This document shows, piece by piece, positions 8,731 through 16,356 of a stretch of 64,000 nucleotides of DNA (the stretch's first letter is position 1; each line of letters starts with the position of its first letter). The notes beneath the pieces are model-generated. The model had not been told where the DNA came from. It searched no databases and saw only the letters and a list, made by a program, of their open reading frames with translations. Both the position numbers and the translations under genes were made by a program. The DNA comes from Archangium violaceum (GTDB lineage: Bacteria; Myxococcota; Myxococcia; Myxococcales; Myxococcaceae). The DNA lies in contig NZ_CP069396.1 of assembly GCF_016887565.1 (NCBI RefSeq), positions 8,166,001 through 8,230,000 on the forward strand. Direction: 5' to 3'.

Positions 8731-9903
8731 TCATCCCGCATCGAGCGCCTGCTCGAGGTCCGCGATGAGATCCTCGACCGCCTCCAGGCCCACCGAGTAG
8801 CGCAGCAGCCCGTCCCCGATCCCCCGCTGGAGCCGGACCTCGCGCGGCATGGCCGCGTGCGACATGAGCGCCGGGTAGGACAGGATGCTCTCCACCGCGC
8901 CCAGGCTGACCGCCACCAGGGGAACGGTGACCCGATCGAGCACCTGTCTCGCGCGCTCCCCGGAGCCGACGTCGAAGGACACGATGGCCCCGTAGCCCTG
9001 GGACTGCCGCTCGTGGATGGCGCGGCCGGGGTGCTCGGGCAGCCCGGGGTAGTAGACCCGCGCCACCGAGGACTGCTGGGTCAGCCAATCCGCGAGCCTC
9101 CGCGCGTTGCGCTCGGCGAACTCCATCCGCGCCAGGAGCGTCTTCATCCCGCGCATCAGCAGCCAGGAGTCCTGGACGCCCAGCACGCCGCCCAGGGCGT
9201 TCTGGAGGTACTTGAGCTCCTGGCCCAGCTTCTCGTTGGCCACCACCGCCAGCCCGGCCAGCACGTCGCTGTGCCCCCCGAGGAACTTGGTCGCGCTGTG
9301 CACCACGATGTCGATGCCCAGCTCGATGGGACGCTGGAGACAGGGCGTCATGAAGGTGTTGTCCAGCATCGTCAGCAGGCCATGCTTCCGGGCCCACTCC
9401 GCCACCGCGGCGATGTCGGTGATCTTCAGGGTCGGGTTGGACGGAGTCTCCAGGAACACCGCCCGGGTGTTCGGCTGGCGCGCGGCCTTGAGCCTGTCCA
9501 GGTCGGTCGCGTCGACGAAGGTCGTCTCGATGCCCATCCGGCCGAGGATGGCCGTCAGCAGCCGGTACGTCCCACCGTACACGTCCTCGGAGCAGATGAC
9601 GTGGTCCCCCTTGGAGAGCAGCATGAAGGCGCAGGAGATCGCCGCCATCCCCGAGGAGAAGGCGAAGCCCCGGACACCACCCTCGAGCTCGGCGATGGTG
9701 TCCTCGAGCGCCTGGCGGGTCGGGTTGCCGGAGCGGGTGTAGTCGTACTCCGGGGGGTTCTCGAGCGAGGCATGGTGGAAGGTGGAGGCCTGGTACAGCG
9801 GGATGCTGGAAGCGCCCGTGCGCGCATCCATCCCCGAGGCGGAGTGCAGCACCCGGGTGGCCAGCTTCTGGCGGGGACGAGGCGTCTCTTGGAATCGGAT
9901 CAT
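8731..9903 (-). CDS. metC: PLP-dependent cystathionine beta-lyase, MetC type
   Basis: Cys/Met-metabolism PLP enzyme of 390 residues. The sequence follows Bacillus MetC closely: TGASSIPLYQASTFHHA, YTRSGNPTRQALE, AFSSGMAAIS, DVYGGTYRLL, LETPSNPTLKITD, and the PLP lysine Lys206 in VVHSATKFLGGHSDV. MetC would cleave cystathionine to homocysteine, pyruvate and ammonia. Gamma-lyase activity cannot be excluded from sequence. It is the third gene of metL-metI-metC, 7 bp after metI, the same MetI-MetC pairing seen in Bacillus. Expression should follow the leader and attenuator at 13.7-13.9 kb. The TGA stop abuts the end of the convergent J-domain gene, leaving no spacer. Confidence 0.85.
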   Translation of the reverse strand: MIRFQETPRPRQKLATRVLHSASGMDARTGASSIPLYQASTFHHASLENPPEYDYTRSGNPTRQALEDTIAELEGGVRGFAFSSGMAAISCAFMLLSKGDHVICSEDVYGGTYRLLTAILGRMGIETTFVDATDLDRLKAARQPNTRAVFLETPSNPTLKITDIAAVAEWARKHGLLTMLDNTFMTPCLQRPIELGIDIVVHSATKFLGGHSDVLAGLAVVANEKLGQELKYLQNALGGVLGVQDSWLLMRGMKTLLARMEFAERNARRLADWLTQQSSVARVYYPGLPEHPGRAIHERQSQGYGAIVSFDVGSGERARQVLDRVTVPLVAVSLGAVESILSYPALMSHAAMPREVRLQRGIGDGLLRYSVGLEAVEDLIADLEQALDAG

Positions 9904-9910
9904 GGTTGTC

Positions 9911-11083
9911 TCACCGGGTACAGGCTCCGCCGTCGATCTCCCGGCGGGCCGCTTCGAGTGACTGGGACAGGTCGGAGATCAGGTCGTCCACGTGCTCGAT
10001 TCCCACCGAGTACCGGAGCAGCCGCTCATCCACGCCCACGCGCCGGCGCAGCTCCTCGGGGATGTCCGCATGGGTCTGCACCGTGGGATACGTCATCAGG
10101 GACTCCACTCCGCCGAGGCTCTCCGCGAAGGCGATCAGCCGGACGTGGCGCAGGAGCGGCTCGACGAGGCGGGCATCCTTCAGCTTGAAGGAGAAGATGC
10201 CCGTGTTCCCCGAGGCCTGCTTCTTCTGGAGCGCATGGCCCGGATGGCTCTCGAGACCCGGATGGAAGACGGACTCGACGAGCGGATGCGCCGCCAGCCA
10301 GGTGGCGATGCGGAGGGCGTTCTCCTGGTGGCGCTCCATCCGCAGCGCCAGCGTCTTCATCCCGCGCATGAGCAGCCAGGAGTCCTGCGGCCCCAGCACG
10401 GCCCCGATGGAGTTGTGCAGGAAGGCGATCTGCTCGGACAGCGCCTTGACCCGCGTCACCACGAGCCCCGCCAGCACGTCGTTGTGTCCGCCCAGGTACT
10501 TGGTGGCGCTGTGGACGACGATGTCCGCACCCAGCTCGATGGGACGCTGGAAGAAGGGGGTCATCAGCGTGTTGTCCACGATGGAGATCAGCTCGCGCGC
10601 CCGGGCCCAGCGGCAGACCTTGTCGAGGTCCGTGAGCCGCATCAGCGGGTTGCTGGGCGTCTCGATGAGCACCGCCTTCGTCTGGGGCCGGACGTTCGCC
10701 TGGAGCTCGTCCAGGTCATTGGTGTCGACGTAGGTCGCGGAGATTCCGTAGCGGGACAGCACCTTCTCCAGCAGCCGGTACGTCCCTCCGTACAGGTCGT
10801 GTGAGACGAGCAGGTGCGACCCCTGGCCGAACAGGGAGAAGACGAGCTGGAGTGCCGCCATGCCCGAGCTGCAGGCGAAGCCGGCGTCACCCGATTCGAG
10901 ACGGGCGATCGCCTCCTCCAGGACGGCCCGCGTGGGGCTCTTCGTCCGCGAGTAGTCGAACCCCGTGCTCTGCCCCAGGCGGGGATGCCGGAAGGCGGTG
11001 GCGTGATGGACGGGAACGCTGACCGCGCCCGTCACGGAATCTGAAACGGAACCAATCTGCGCCAGCTGACTTTCGATCTTCAT
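9911..11083 (-). CDS. metI: PLP-dependent cystathionine gamma-synthase / O-acylhomoserine thiolyase, MetI type
   Basis: Second Cys/Met-metabolism enzyme (390 residues from the chosen start). It matches the MetI branch: VSVPVHHATAFRHPRLGQST, GFDYSRTKSPTRAVLE, CSSGMAALQLVF, HDLYGGTYRLLEKVL, and PLP Lys195 in VVHSATKYLGGHNDV. It would join an activated homoserine with cysteine (giving cystathionine) or sulfide. Two ATGs are possible. The one at 11089 overlaps the metL stop as ATGA but lies directly against the GGAGGAG ribosome site. The one at 11083 has ~6 nt spacing, so I chose it. The overlap with metL implies translational coupling. No homoserine acyltransferase is visible, so the acyl group used is unknown. 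Confidence 0.87.
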   Translation of the reverse strand: MKIESQLAQIGSVSDSVTGAVSVPVHHATAFRHPRLGQSTGFDYSRTKSPTRAVLEEAIARLESGDAGFACSSGMAALQLVFSLFGQGSHLLVSHDLYGGTYRLLEKVLSRYGISATYVDTNDLDELQANVRPQTKAVLIETPSNPLMRLTDLDKVCRWARARELISIVDNTLMTPFFQRPIELGADIVVHSATKYLGGHNDVLAGLVVTRVKALSEQIAFLHNSIGAVLGPQDSWLLMRGMKTLALRMERHQENALRIATWLAAHPLVESVFHPGLESHPGHALQKKQASGNTGIFSFKLKDARLVEPLLRHVRLIAFAESLGGVESLMTYPTVQTHADIPEELRRRVGVDERLLRYSVGIEHVDDLISDLSQSLEAARREIDGGACTR

Positions 11084-11085
11084 GG

Positions 11086-13605
11086 TCATCTCCTCCCCCG
11101 AACGTTCTGCGCGAGCCGCAGGATGTCGGCCAACACGCCCGCTGCCGTCACGTCACCGCCCGCGCCCGCGCCTCGGACGATGAGCGGGAACTCCCGGTAC
11201 CGCTCGGTGAAGAACGACACCATCGCCTCCGCGCCCTTCAACCCGGTGGCCGGGTGTGTCGCGTCCACCGCCACGGGGCCCACCTTCACGCGGGGACCCC
11301 CGGGCGCATTCGGGAGGATCTGCGCCAGGTAGCGCAGGCTCCTGCCCGCCGCCCGGTAGCGCGCCACCTGCGCGCTCACCTCCGCGTCCAGCGAGGACAG
11401 GGCTCGCAGGAAGGCCTCGGGATCGTCCTCGCGGAGGTACTCGCGCGGGACGAGCGGCTCCACGGCCACGTCCTCCAGCTCGAGCTCCAGCCCCAGCTCT
11501 CGCGCGAGGATGAGGCCCTTGCGCGCCACGTCCAGGCCCGACAGGTCATCTCGAGGGTGGGGCTCGGTGTAGCCGTTCGCGCGGGCCGTCCGCACCGCCT
11601 GGGACAGGGGAACGCCCTCCGTCAGCGCGTGGCAGATGGAGCCGAGCGAGCCGGAGAAACAGCCCTCGATGCGCTCCACGTGGTCCCCGGTGCGCACCAG
11701 GTTCTTCAGCGTCTCGATGACCGGGAGGCTCGCGCCCACGGTGGTCTCGTAGTGCCAGGCGCGGAAGTGCTCGCGGGCCTGGTTGAGCAGGGACTCGCGC
11801 TCCTTCCAGGGACGCGCGAGCGGTTTCTTGTTGGCCGCCACCACGTGGATGCCACGTCGAAATGCCGCCGCGTAGAGCGCCTCCATCCCGTCCGCCGCGG
11901 TGCAGTCCACCAGCACGGGCACGGACAGGCGCGACAGCCGCTCCAGCAGCGGCACCACGTCCGGAGGAGCGCCTCGGCTCGGGGAGACCCCGGCGAGCTT
12001 CGCGAGGGCCTCGGCGGGAGGCAGGCCCGCGGGCTCGAAGAGCGCACGCTGGCTGTCCACCAGCCCCACCAGCCGCAGGGACACACCGTGCCGGGCCTTG
12101 AGCGTCCTCGCGTTCTCCGCCAGCTGCGCGAGCAGCCGTCCACCCACCGTGCCCTTGCCCACCAGGAGGACGTTGATCTCCGTCTCGGTGAGATTGAAGG
12201 CGCTGTGCACGGTGCGCACCGCCACCGCCGTGTCCTCCGCGTCCACCGCGCACGACACGCTGCGCGAGCTCGCGCCTTGCAGGATGGCGCGCACGTTCAC
12301 GCCCACGCTGCCCAGCGCGTGGAAGAAGCGGCCCGCCACGTTCGGCCGGTGGCCCATGGACTCGGCGACCAGGGTCACCAGCGTCACTGGCGCCTGGGGC
12401 GGAGGCACCCTCACCTCCCGCCGCTCCCGCTCGCCCTGGAGCGCGGCCTCCAGCACGGCGTGCGCGCGCTGCGCCTGGGCCTGGGGCACCACCAGGGAGA
12501 TCGACGGCGCCAGCGCCGACAGAGTGCCACCCCAGACGGTGATCCGCGCCGCGTCGAGCGCCTGCAACACGCGATGCCCCAGGGGCTCGCTGAGCGTGGG
12601 ACGCAGCGACTCGACATGGAGCAGGGCCAACCGCTCCAGGCTCGTCACGCTGGTGGGCCGGTGAGGATCCGGATTGCCCTCGGCATCGATGCACGTGCCC
12701 GGCGCCTCCGGCTCGGTGGTGCTGCGGATGTGCAGGGCGGCCCCGCTCTCCAGCAGCGGAATCATCGTGCGCGGGTGGAACATGCGCGTGCCGAAGTGGG
12801 CCAGCTCGAGCGCCTCCGCGTAGGTCATGCGCGGCACGGGGTAGGCGTCGCTCACCAGCGCCGGGTCCGCCGTCATGACTCCGGGCACGTCCGTCCACAC
12901 CGTCACCTGACGCGCCCCGAGCAGCCACGAGAGCAGCGTGGCGGTGTAATCGGAGCCGTTGCGGCCCAGCGTGGTGGTCCTCCCCTGGTGCGAGCGGGCG
13001 ATGAAGCCGGTGACGACGGGCACCACGCCCTTCCACCCGGGCACCAGGGACGAGAGCTTCGCGCGGCTCGCCTCGATGTCCACCCGGGCCGCGCCCGCCG
13101 TCTCGTCGGTGACGAGGAAGGTGCGCGCATCCACCGGGAGGGCGGGCACTCCCCGGGCCGTCAGCGCCCGCGCCACCAGCTCGGAGGAGATGCGCTCTCC
13201 CACGGACACCACCTCGTCGAGCGTGGCCGGCGTGCACTCCCGGGTCAGCTCCACGCCCGTGAGCAACCGCTCGATGGGCGCCAGGAGCTGCTCCACCGTG
13301 AGCTCGTTCGCGGAGAGGCCGGAGCCCTCCAGGGCCGTGCCCGCGATGGTCCTGGCGAGGCCCCGGACCCGCTCCAGGTTCGCGTTGGCGTCCGCCGCGT
13401 CGCCTCTCGCGGCGGCCTGGGCCGCGGAGATCAACCAGTCGGTGGTATCACCGAGCGCGGACACGACGACCGCGAGCGGACGTTGCGCCTCGGTGATGAG
13501 GGAGAGGACGCGCGGCAGCCTTCCAGGCGTGCCGAGCGAGGAACCGCCGAATTTATAGACACGCCAGCCACTGCTCTCGGCGCGTTGCGAGTGTTCACTG
13601 CTCAC
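11086..13605 (-). CDS. metL: Bifunctional aspartate kinase / homoserine dehydrogenase, likely methionine-branch isozyme
   Basis: Fused enzyme of 839 residues catalysing the first and third steps from aspartate to homoserine. The N-terminal aspartokinase has WRVYKFGGSSLGTP, VVSALGDTTDWL and TLGRNGSDYTATLL. ACT-like regulatory modules follow around residues 310-450, and the C-terminal homoserine dehydrogenase starts near LLVGKGTVGGRLL with VAANKKPLA, GCFSGSLGSICHAL and PRDDLSGLDVARKG. The frame opens at 13653, but the GTG at 13605 has an AAGGAAG ribosome site at good spacing and is preferred. It heads the operon with metI and metC and lies behind a Met-rich leader peptide, so I name it metL rather than thrA. 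Feedback by threonine or methionine cannot be read from the sequence. Confidence 0.88.
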   Translation of the reverse strand: MSSEHSQRAESSGWRVYKFGGSSLGTPGRLPRVLSLITEAQRPLAVVVSALGDTTDWLISAAQAAARGDAADANANLERVRGLARTIAGTALEGSGLSANELTVEQLLAPIERLLTGVELTRECTPATLDEVVSVGERISSELVARALTARGVPALPVDARTFLVTDETAGAARVDIEASRAKLSSLVPGWKGVVPVVTGFIARSHQGRTTTLGRNGSDYTATLLSWLLGARQVTVWTDVPGVMTADPALVSDAYPVPRMTYAEALELAHFGTRMFHPRTMIPLLESGAALHIRSTTEPEAPGTCIDAEGNPDPHRPTSVTSLERLALLHVESLRPTLSEPLGHRVLQALDAARITVWGGTLSALAPSISLVVPQAQAQRAHAVLEAALQGERERREVRVPPPQAPVTLVTLVAESMGHRPNVAGRFFHALGSVGVNVRAILQGASSRSVSCAVDAEDTAVAVRTVHSAFNLTETEINVLLVGKGTVGGRLLAQLAENARTLKARHGVSLRLVGLVDSQRALFEPAGLPPAEALAKLAGVSPSRGAPPDVVPLLERLSRLSVPVLVDCTAADGMEALYAAAFRRGIHVVAANKKPLARPWKERESLLNQAREHFRAWHYETTVGASLPVIETLKNLVRTGDHVERIEGCFSGSLGSICHALTEGVPLSQAVRTARANGYTEPHPRDDLSGLDVARKGLILARELGLELELEDVAVEPLVPREYLREDDPEAFLRALSSLDAEVSAQVARYRAAGRSLRYLAQILPNAPGGPRVKVGPVAVDATHPATGLKGAEAMVSFFTERYREFPLIVRGAGAGGDVTAAGVLADILRLAQNVRGRR

Positions 13606-13695
13606 GGATGTCTTCCTTTCGGGAACTGCGTGGGACGGGGAGCCGGGGCCCACGGCGAAAGGCAGACGGTCGAGGAGTGCTCGGGACGTAGCCGT

Positions 13696-13808
13696 GCCGC
13701 GGGGCGCTGTTCAGGTCGGAAACCCGGGCACCCGCGGCTCTTCGGTACGAGAGGTCAGCTTAGAAACGGCTGGAAGCCCATCCTCCCGCGAGCGCGCGCA
13801 TGCCCGGG
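13696..13808 (-). promoter_or_regulatory. Predicted attenuator: two mutually exclusive RNA pairings
   Basis: On the minus-strand RNA, GCCGCGGG (13738-13731) can pair perfectly with CCCGCGGC (13703-13696), leaving a 27-nt loop. Directly adjacent TGCCCGGG (13730-13723), inside that loop, can pair perfectly with CCCGGGCA (13808-13801) in the leader-peptide coding region, where it includes the first base of the sixth Met codon. The two helices cross, so they cannot form together as a simple fold. A ribosome stalled on the Met codons would cover the 5' partner and shift the balance. This is the layout of a leader-peptide attenuator. No U-tract follows, so termination would be Rho-dependent or control would be translational. 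Confidence 0.6.
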
Positions 13809-13864
13809 CCACGCATGAGCATGGCCTCCATGGACATCGGCATTCGGGTGACAGGACAGGACAA
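13760..13864 (-). CDS. Methionine-rich leader peptide of the met operon
   Basis: Short frame ending in TAA at 13760-13762. From the ATG at 13843 it reads MPMSMEAMLMRGPGM followed by RALAGGWASSRF: 27 residues with methionine at 1, 3, 5, 8, 10 and 15. An in-frame TTG at 13864 has a far better ribosome site (TGGAG followed by 6 nt) and would add seven residues, giving 34. The predicted transcript start lies only ~18 nt upstream of that TTG. Six AUG codons in fifteen, in a GC-rich genome, ahead of metL-metI-metC, strongly suggests a sensor of charged Met-tRNA. The peptide would have no function beyond its translation. It is too short and too unusually started to be found by normal gene calling. 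Translation has not been shown. Confidence 0.7.
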   Translation of the reverse strand: MSCPVTRMPMSMEAMLMRGPGMRALAGGWASSRF

Positions 13865-13888
13865 GAGAATCTCCAGACGTGTGGCAAG

Positions 13889-13917
13889 AGGTAACAACAA
13901 GCCCCTCACGCTGTCAA
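13889..13917 (-). promoter_or_regulatory. Sigma70-type promoter of metL-metI-metC
   Basis: A perfect -35 TTGACA (13912-13917) with a 17-bp spacer and -10-like TTACCT (13889-13894) on the minus strand. The predicted start is the A near 13882, ~18 nt before the leader-peptide TTG. It is the only strong promoter-like pair seen in the gap. Confidence 0.6.
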
Positions 13918-13990
13918 TGCCGTGATGCGTGACTTTCAGGTAACCAACAGCGATGGGGCGCGGCGGCGACAGCGGTTACGCTCTCTCCCG

Positions 13991-14818
13991 ATGCCTACCC
14001 ACTCCACCATCCAGGTCCAGTTCATCGACGCGAACACGGGGCAGTCGCTCGGGGAGACGGAGATGCCCGCCGACAAGCTGCCTCCGAGCTTCGACGACGT
14101 CGCGGCCCTCCAGATCGACGACAAGCCCTACGAGGTCGTCTCCGCCGAGCCCAGGACGGCCGCCGAGTACCGCCAGACGGGCACCGTGCGGCTCATGCTC
14201 CGGGCCAAGAGCCTCCCGACCGCAGTGAATCCGCGCGACATCCTCTTCTCCCTGCCCACCCTCTGCGATGCGCTTCCCGCGCTCGACGAGGGCTCGACGA
14301 AGCAGGGCTTGAACGTGCTCGAGCTGCACGAGGACGACTGGCGGCAGATCGAGTTCGTCGCGCTCACGCTCGAGTCCTCCGTCGAGACCGACCTGCGGGC
14401 CGTCGCGCAGATCCACAAGAAGCACTTCAAGGATTCCGGCTTCGACGCCATCCACGTCCGCAAGGCGGTGGCCTCGCCGCTGGAGGGCACCTGGCTCACC
14501 CTGGATGACCTGCGGAGCACGCTGGGCCCGGCCGCGACGTGGTTCGATGGCCTCGCCTTCCAGGGCGCCACGGGGCTGATCGCGGGGGGCTTCGCCGTGA
14601 AGCTGGCCTCGGGGCTCACGCTGTACGGCACGCAGCGGGGCGGGCGGATCAGCGTCCTGGCCCTGCGCAGCAGGGATGGCACCACGGATGTCGAGGGGGA
14701 TGCCCGCCTGCTGGCCTCGATCGCCTCCAGGAGCCAGCTGCTGCTCATCGACTGGTGCCGGGTGGAGCAGCTCCCGCCCGTGGCCCAACACATCCGGGAC
14801 TGGCTGTCCGGACGCTGA
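13991..14818 (+). CDS. Hypothetical protein
   Basis: 275-residue soluble protein with no signal peptide or membrane helix and no family that I recognise. It starts MPTHSTIQVQFIDANTGQSLG. An acidic, strand-rich N-terminal part (VSAEPRTAAEYRQTGTVRLML, residues ~48-70) is followed by a mixed domain and a C-terminal glycine-rich sheet region (GATGLIAGGFAVKLASGLTLYG) ending DWCRVEQLPPVAQHIRDWLSG. The frame is open back to 13922, but the extra residues are Arg-rich and unlike the rest, so I prefer the ATG at 13991. Neither start has a good ribosome site. It is divergent from the met operon and convergent with the Uma2 gene. Codon use looks like that of its neighbours. Confidence 0.6.
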   Translation: MPTHSTIQVQFIDANTGQSLGETEMPADKLPPSFDDVAALQIDDKPYEVVSAEPRTAAEYRQTGTVRLMLRAKSLPTAVNPRDILFSLPTLCDALPALDEGSTKQGLNVLELHEDDWRQIEFVALTLESSVETDLRAVAQIHKKHFKDSGFDAIHVRKAVASPLEGTWLTLDDLRSTLGPAATWFDGLAFQGATGLIAGGFAVKLASGLTLYGTQRGGRISVLALRSRDGTTDVEGDARLLASIASRSQLLLIDWCRVEQLPPVAQHIRDWLSGR

Positions 14819-14872
14819 CCCGCGAATCCCGGACAGTGCGCTCGATGGCGCGGTGCCCAGGACGAACCTGGG

Positions 14873-15445
14873 TTACCGGGCACCGCCTCCCTGCTCCTCA
14901 CCCCAGAGGAAGGCCAGCTCCAGTTCGAGCGCCTCGAAGGGCTCGGCGCGCACAGGGGCCATTCCCGAGTGCGTGACGAGCAGCGAATAGCGCGCTCCCT
15001 CCAATCGGAGCACCTCCAGCGTGCGCAGTTCCGGATCCATCAGCCAGACGTGCCGCACGCCCTCGCGCGCATACACCGGCAGCTTGGCGGACCGGTCCAG
15101 GGCCGCGGTGGAGGGAGAGAGCACCTCGCACACCCAGTCCGGCGCGAGAGTGAAGGCCGCCGTGCGCGGTGGCCGAGGCATCCTCTCGCGGCGCCAGCCG
15201 GCCAGGTCCGGCACCAGCACATCCTCGCCCAGGTGTAGCTCCGGCTCGTCGAGGAGGAGCCAGCCGCCAGGACCCCCCCGCCCCCGATCGAACGGACCCG
15301 TCAACTCGCCGCCCAACCGAGAGGCCGCGACCGTGTGGGGAGCCGCGGGCCGAGGGCTGACGTGCAGCTCTCCCGCGATGATCTCCCCCACGACATGCTC
15401 GGGGAGCGCCTCCAGGTCCGCGTAGGTGGCCGGTCTCCGTCCCAT
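14873..15445 (-). CDS. Uma2-family PD-(D/E)XK endonuclease-like protein
   Basis: 190-residue protein of the Uma2 (DUF820) family, a restriction-endonuclease-like fold expanded in cyanobacteria and myxobacteria but of unknown biological role. It starts MGRRPATYADLEALPEHVVG, and the EIIAGELHVSPRPAAPH segment is typical. The catalytic core is visible as VLVPDLAGWRRER (Asp), PDWVCEVLSPST (Glu) and DRSAKLPVYAREGVRHVWL (Lys), matching the D-E-K pattern. The frame is open to 15589, but the ATG at 15445 follows a GGGGAAGG stretch and places the conserved YxDLxALP near the N-terminus. It stands alone between convergent and divergent neighbours. Whether it acts on DNA is not known. Confidence 0.8.
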   Translation of the reverse strand: MGRRPATYADLEALPEHVVGEIIAGELHVSPRPAAPHTVAASRLGGELTGPFDRGRGGPGGWLLLDEPELHLGEDVLVPDLAGWRRERMPRPPRTAAFTLAPDWVCEVLSPSTAALDRSAKLPVYAREGVRHVWLMDPELRTLEVLRLEGARYSLLVTHSGMAPVRAEPFEALELELAFLWGEEQGGGAR

Positions 15446-15562
15446 TCCTTCCCCATGTTCCCCGACGCCCGTCTCCGTTTCCATAGGGAGAGGGCATAGC
15501 ACCCCGATCTGACTTCCCAGGACGGTTCCCGAGGCATTCCCGCCCAGGTCGTTCCCAGGAAA

Positions 15563-15580
15563 CGCCCGGCTACCCGGGCG
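15563..15580. repeat. Small palindrome upstream of smr gene
   Basis: CGCCCGG at 15563-15569 and CCGGGCG at 15574-15580 with a 4-nt loop, lying in the 191-bp gap between the divergent Uma2 and Smr genes. It could be a regulatory hairpin, or chance in GC-rich DNA. Confidence 0.25.
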
Positions 15581-15636
15581 AGCAGGCATGAAACCGGGTT
15601 GAACCTCGGCCCGCGCTGACGCATTACAGGCGGTAT

Positions 15637-16320
15637 ATGAGCGACCGCGGCTCCCCCAAGAAGAAGAGCGAGAGCTTCAACAACCCCTTCAAGTCGGCTC
15701 TCGCGGACCTCAAGAAGAAGCAGGCCGAGCCGCCCAAGAAGCCCCAGGCGCCTCCCCCGCCCCCCAAGCCGACGAAGTCCAAGCGCTCCCAGGAGGAGGA
15801 CGACACGTCCCTTTTCCTCTCCGCCATGGACGGCGTGGAGCAGATCACCGAGCGCGGCGAGGCTCCCACTCCCAATCCCCGCCTCCCGGAGATCATCGAC
15901 GAGAACGCCGAGGCCCTCGCCGAGCTGGCCGAGCTCGTCGCCGGTCAGGGCACCTTCGACGTCGCCGACTCCAACGAGTTCATCGAGGGCGCCGCCCCCG
16001 GCATCGATGCCCGGTTGCTGCGCTCGCTGCGCCGCGGCGACTTCTCCGTCCAGGGCCGCCTGGATCTCCACGGCATGACCCAGGCCGAGGCCAAGGAGGC
16101 CGTGGACCGTTTCCTCTCCGAGAGCCGCCGCGCCCGCAAGCGCTGCGTGCTCATCGTCCACGGACGTGGCTTGAACTCCAAGGATCAGATCCCCGTCCTC
16201 AAGGAGCGGATCGCGGTGTGGCTGAACCAGAAGAGCATCGGCAAGACGGTCCTGGCGTTCGCTACCGCACGTCCGCAGGACGGTGGCGCGGGTGCCGTCT
16301 ACGTGTTGCTCCGCCGTTAG
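15637..16320 (+). CDS. Smr-domain protein
   Basis: 227-residue protein with a charged, disordered N-terminal third (KKK and PPPPPKPTKSKRS) and a C-terminal Smr domain at ~145-227. The domain carries GRLDLHGMTQAEAKEAVDRFL and the nuclease motif VLIVHGRGLNS, and ends FATARPQDGGAGAVYVLLRR. Smr domains are nucleases found in MutS2 and stand-alone proteins such as YdaL/SmrA/SmrB. Members have been linked to cleavage of mRNA at collided ribosomes or to DNA repair, so both substrates are possible here. The start codon at 15637 is an ATG that gives MSDRGSPKKKSES. It probably forms a same-strand run with the genes at 16357 and 17358 (36-bp and 5-bp gaps). Confidence 0.82.
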   Translation: MSDRGSPKKKSESFNNPFKSALADLKKKQAEPPKKPQAPPPPPKPTKSKRSQEEDDTSLFLSAMDGVEQITERGEAPTPNPRLPEIIDENAEALAELAELVAGQGTFDVADSNEFIEGAAPGIDARLLRSLRRGDFSVQGRLDLHGMTQAEAKEAVDRFLSESRRARKRCVLIVHGRGLNSKDQIPVLKERIAVWLNQKSIGKTVLAFATARPQDGGAGAVYVLLRR

Positions 16321-16356
16321 CTGGACGCCCGGGCGGCTCTGTGCATACATGCCGCC

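Larger units (their letters stand above)
13606..13990. promoter_or_regulatory. 385-bp control region between metL and a divergent gene
   Basis: No conventional gene is present. On the minus strand, in order of transcription, it holds a promoter (13889-13917), a small methionine-rich leader peptide (13760-13864), two mutually exclusive RNA pairings (between 13696 and 13808), a second small stem with arms GTGGG and CCCAC near 13632-13655, and the metL ribosome site. There is no SAM-I riboswitch consensus. The plus-strand gene at 13991 must also be started from here, but no clear promoter for it was found. Confidence 0.6.

Noticed and set aside
11254-13818. 854-codon plus-strand open frame opposite metL
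   Set aside because: Shadow of metL: low-complexity His/Arg/Gln-rich product and no ribosome site.
13606-13888. SAM riboswitch upstream of metL
   Set aside because: The conserved SAM-I core and kink-turn motifs were not found; the leader peptide explains the region better.
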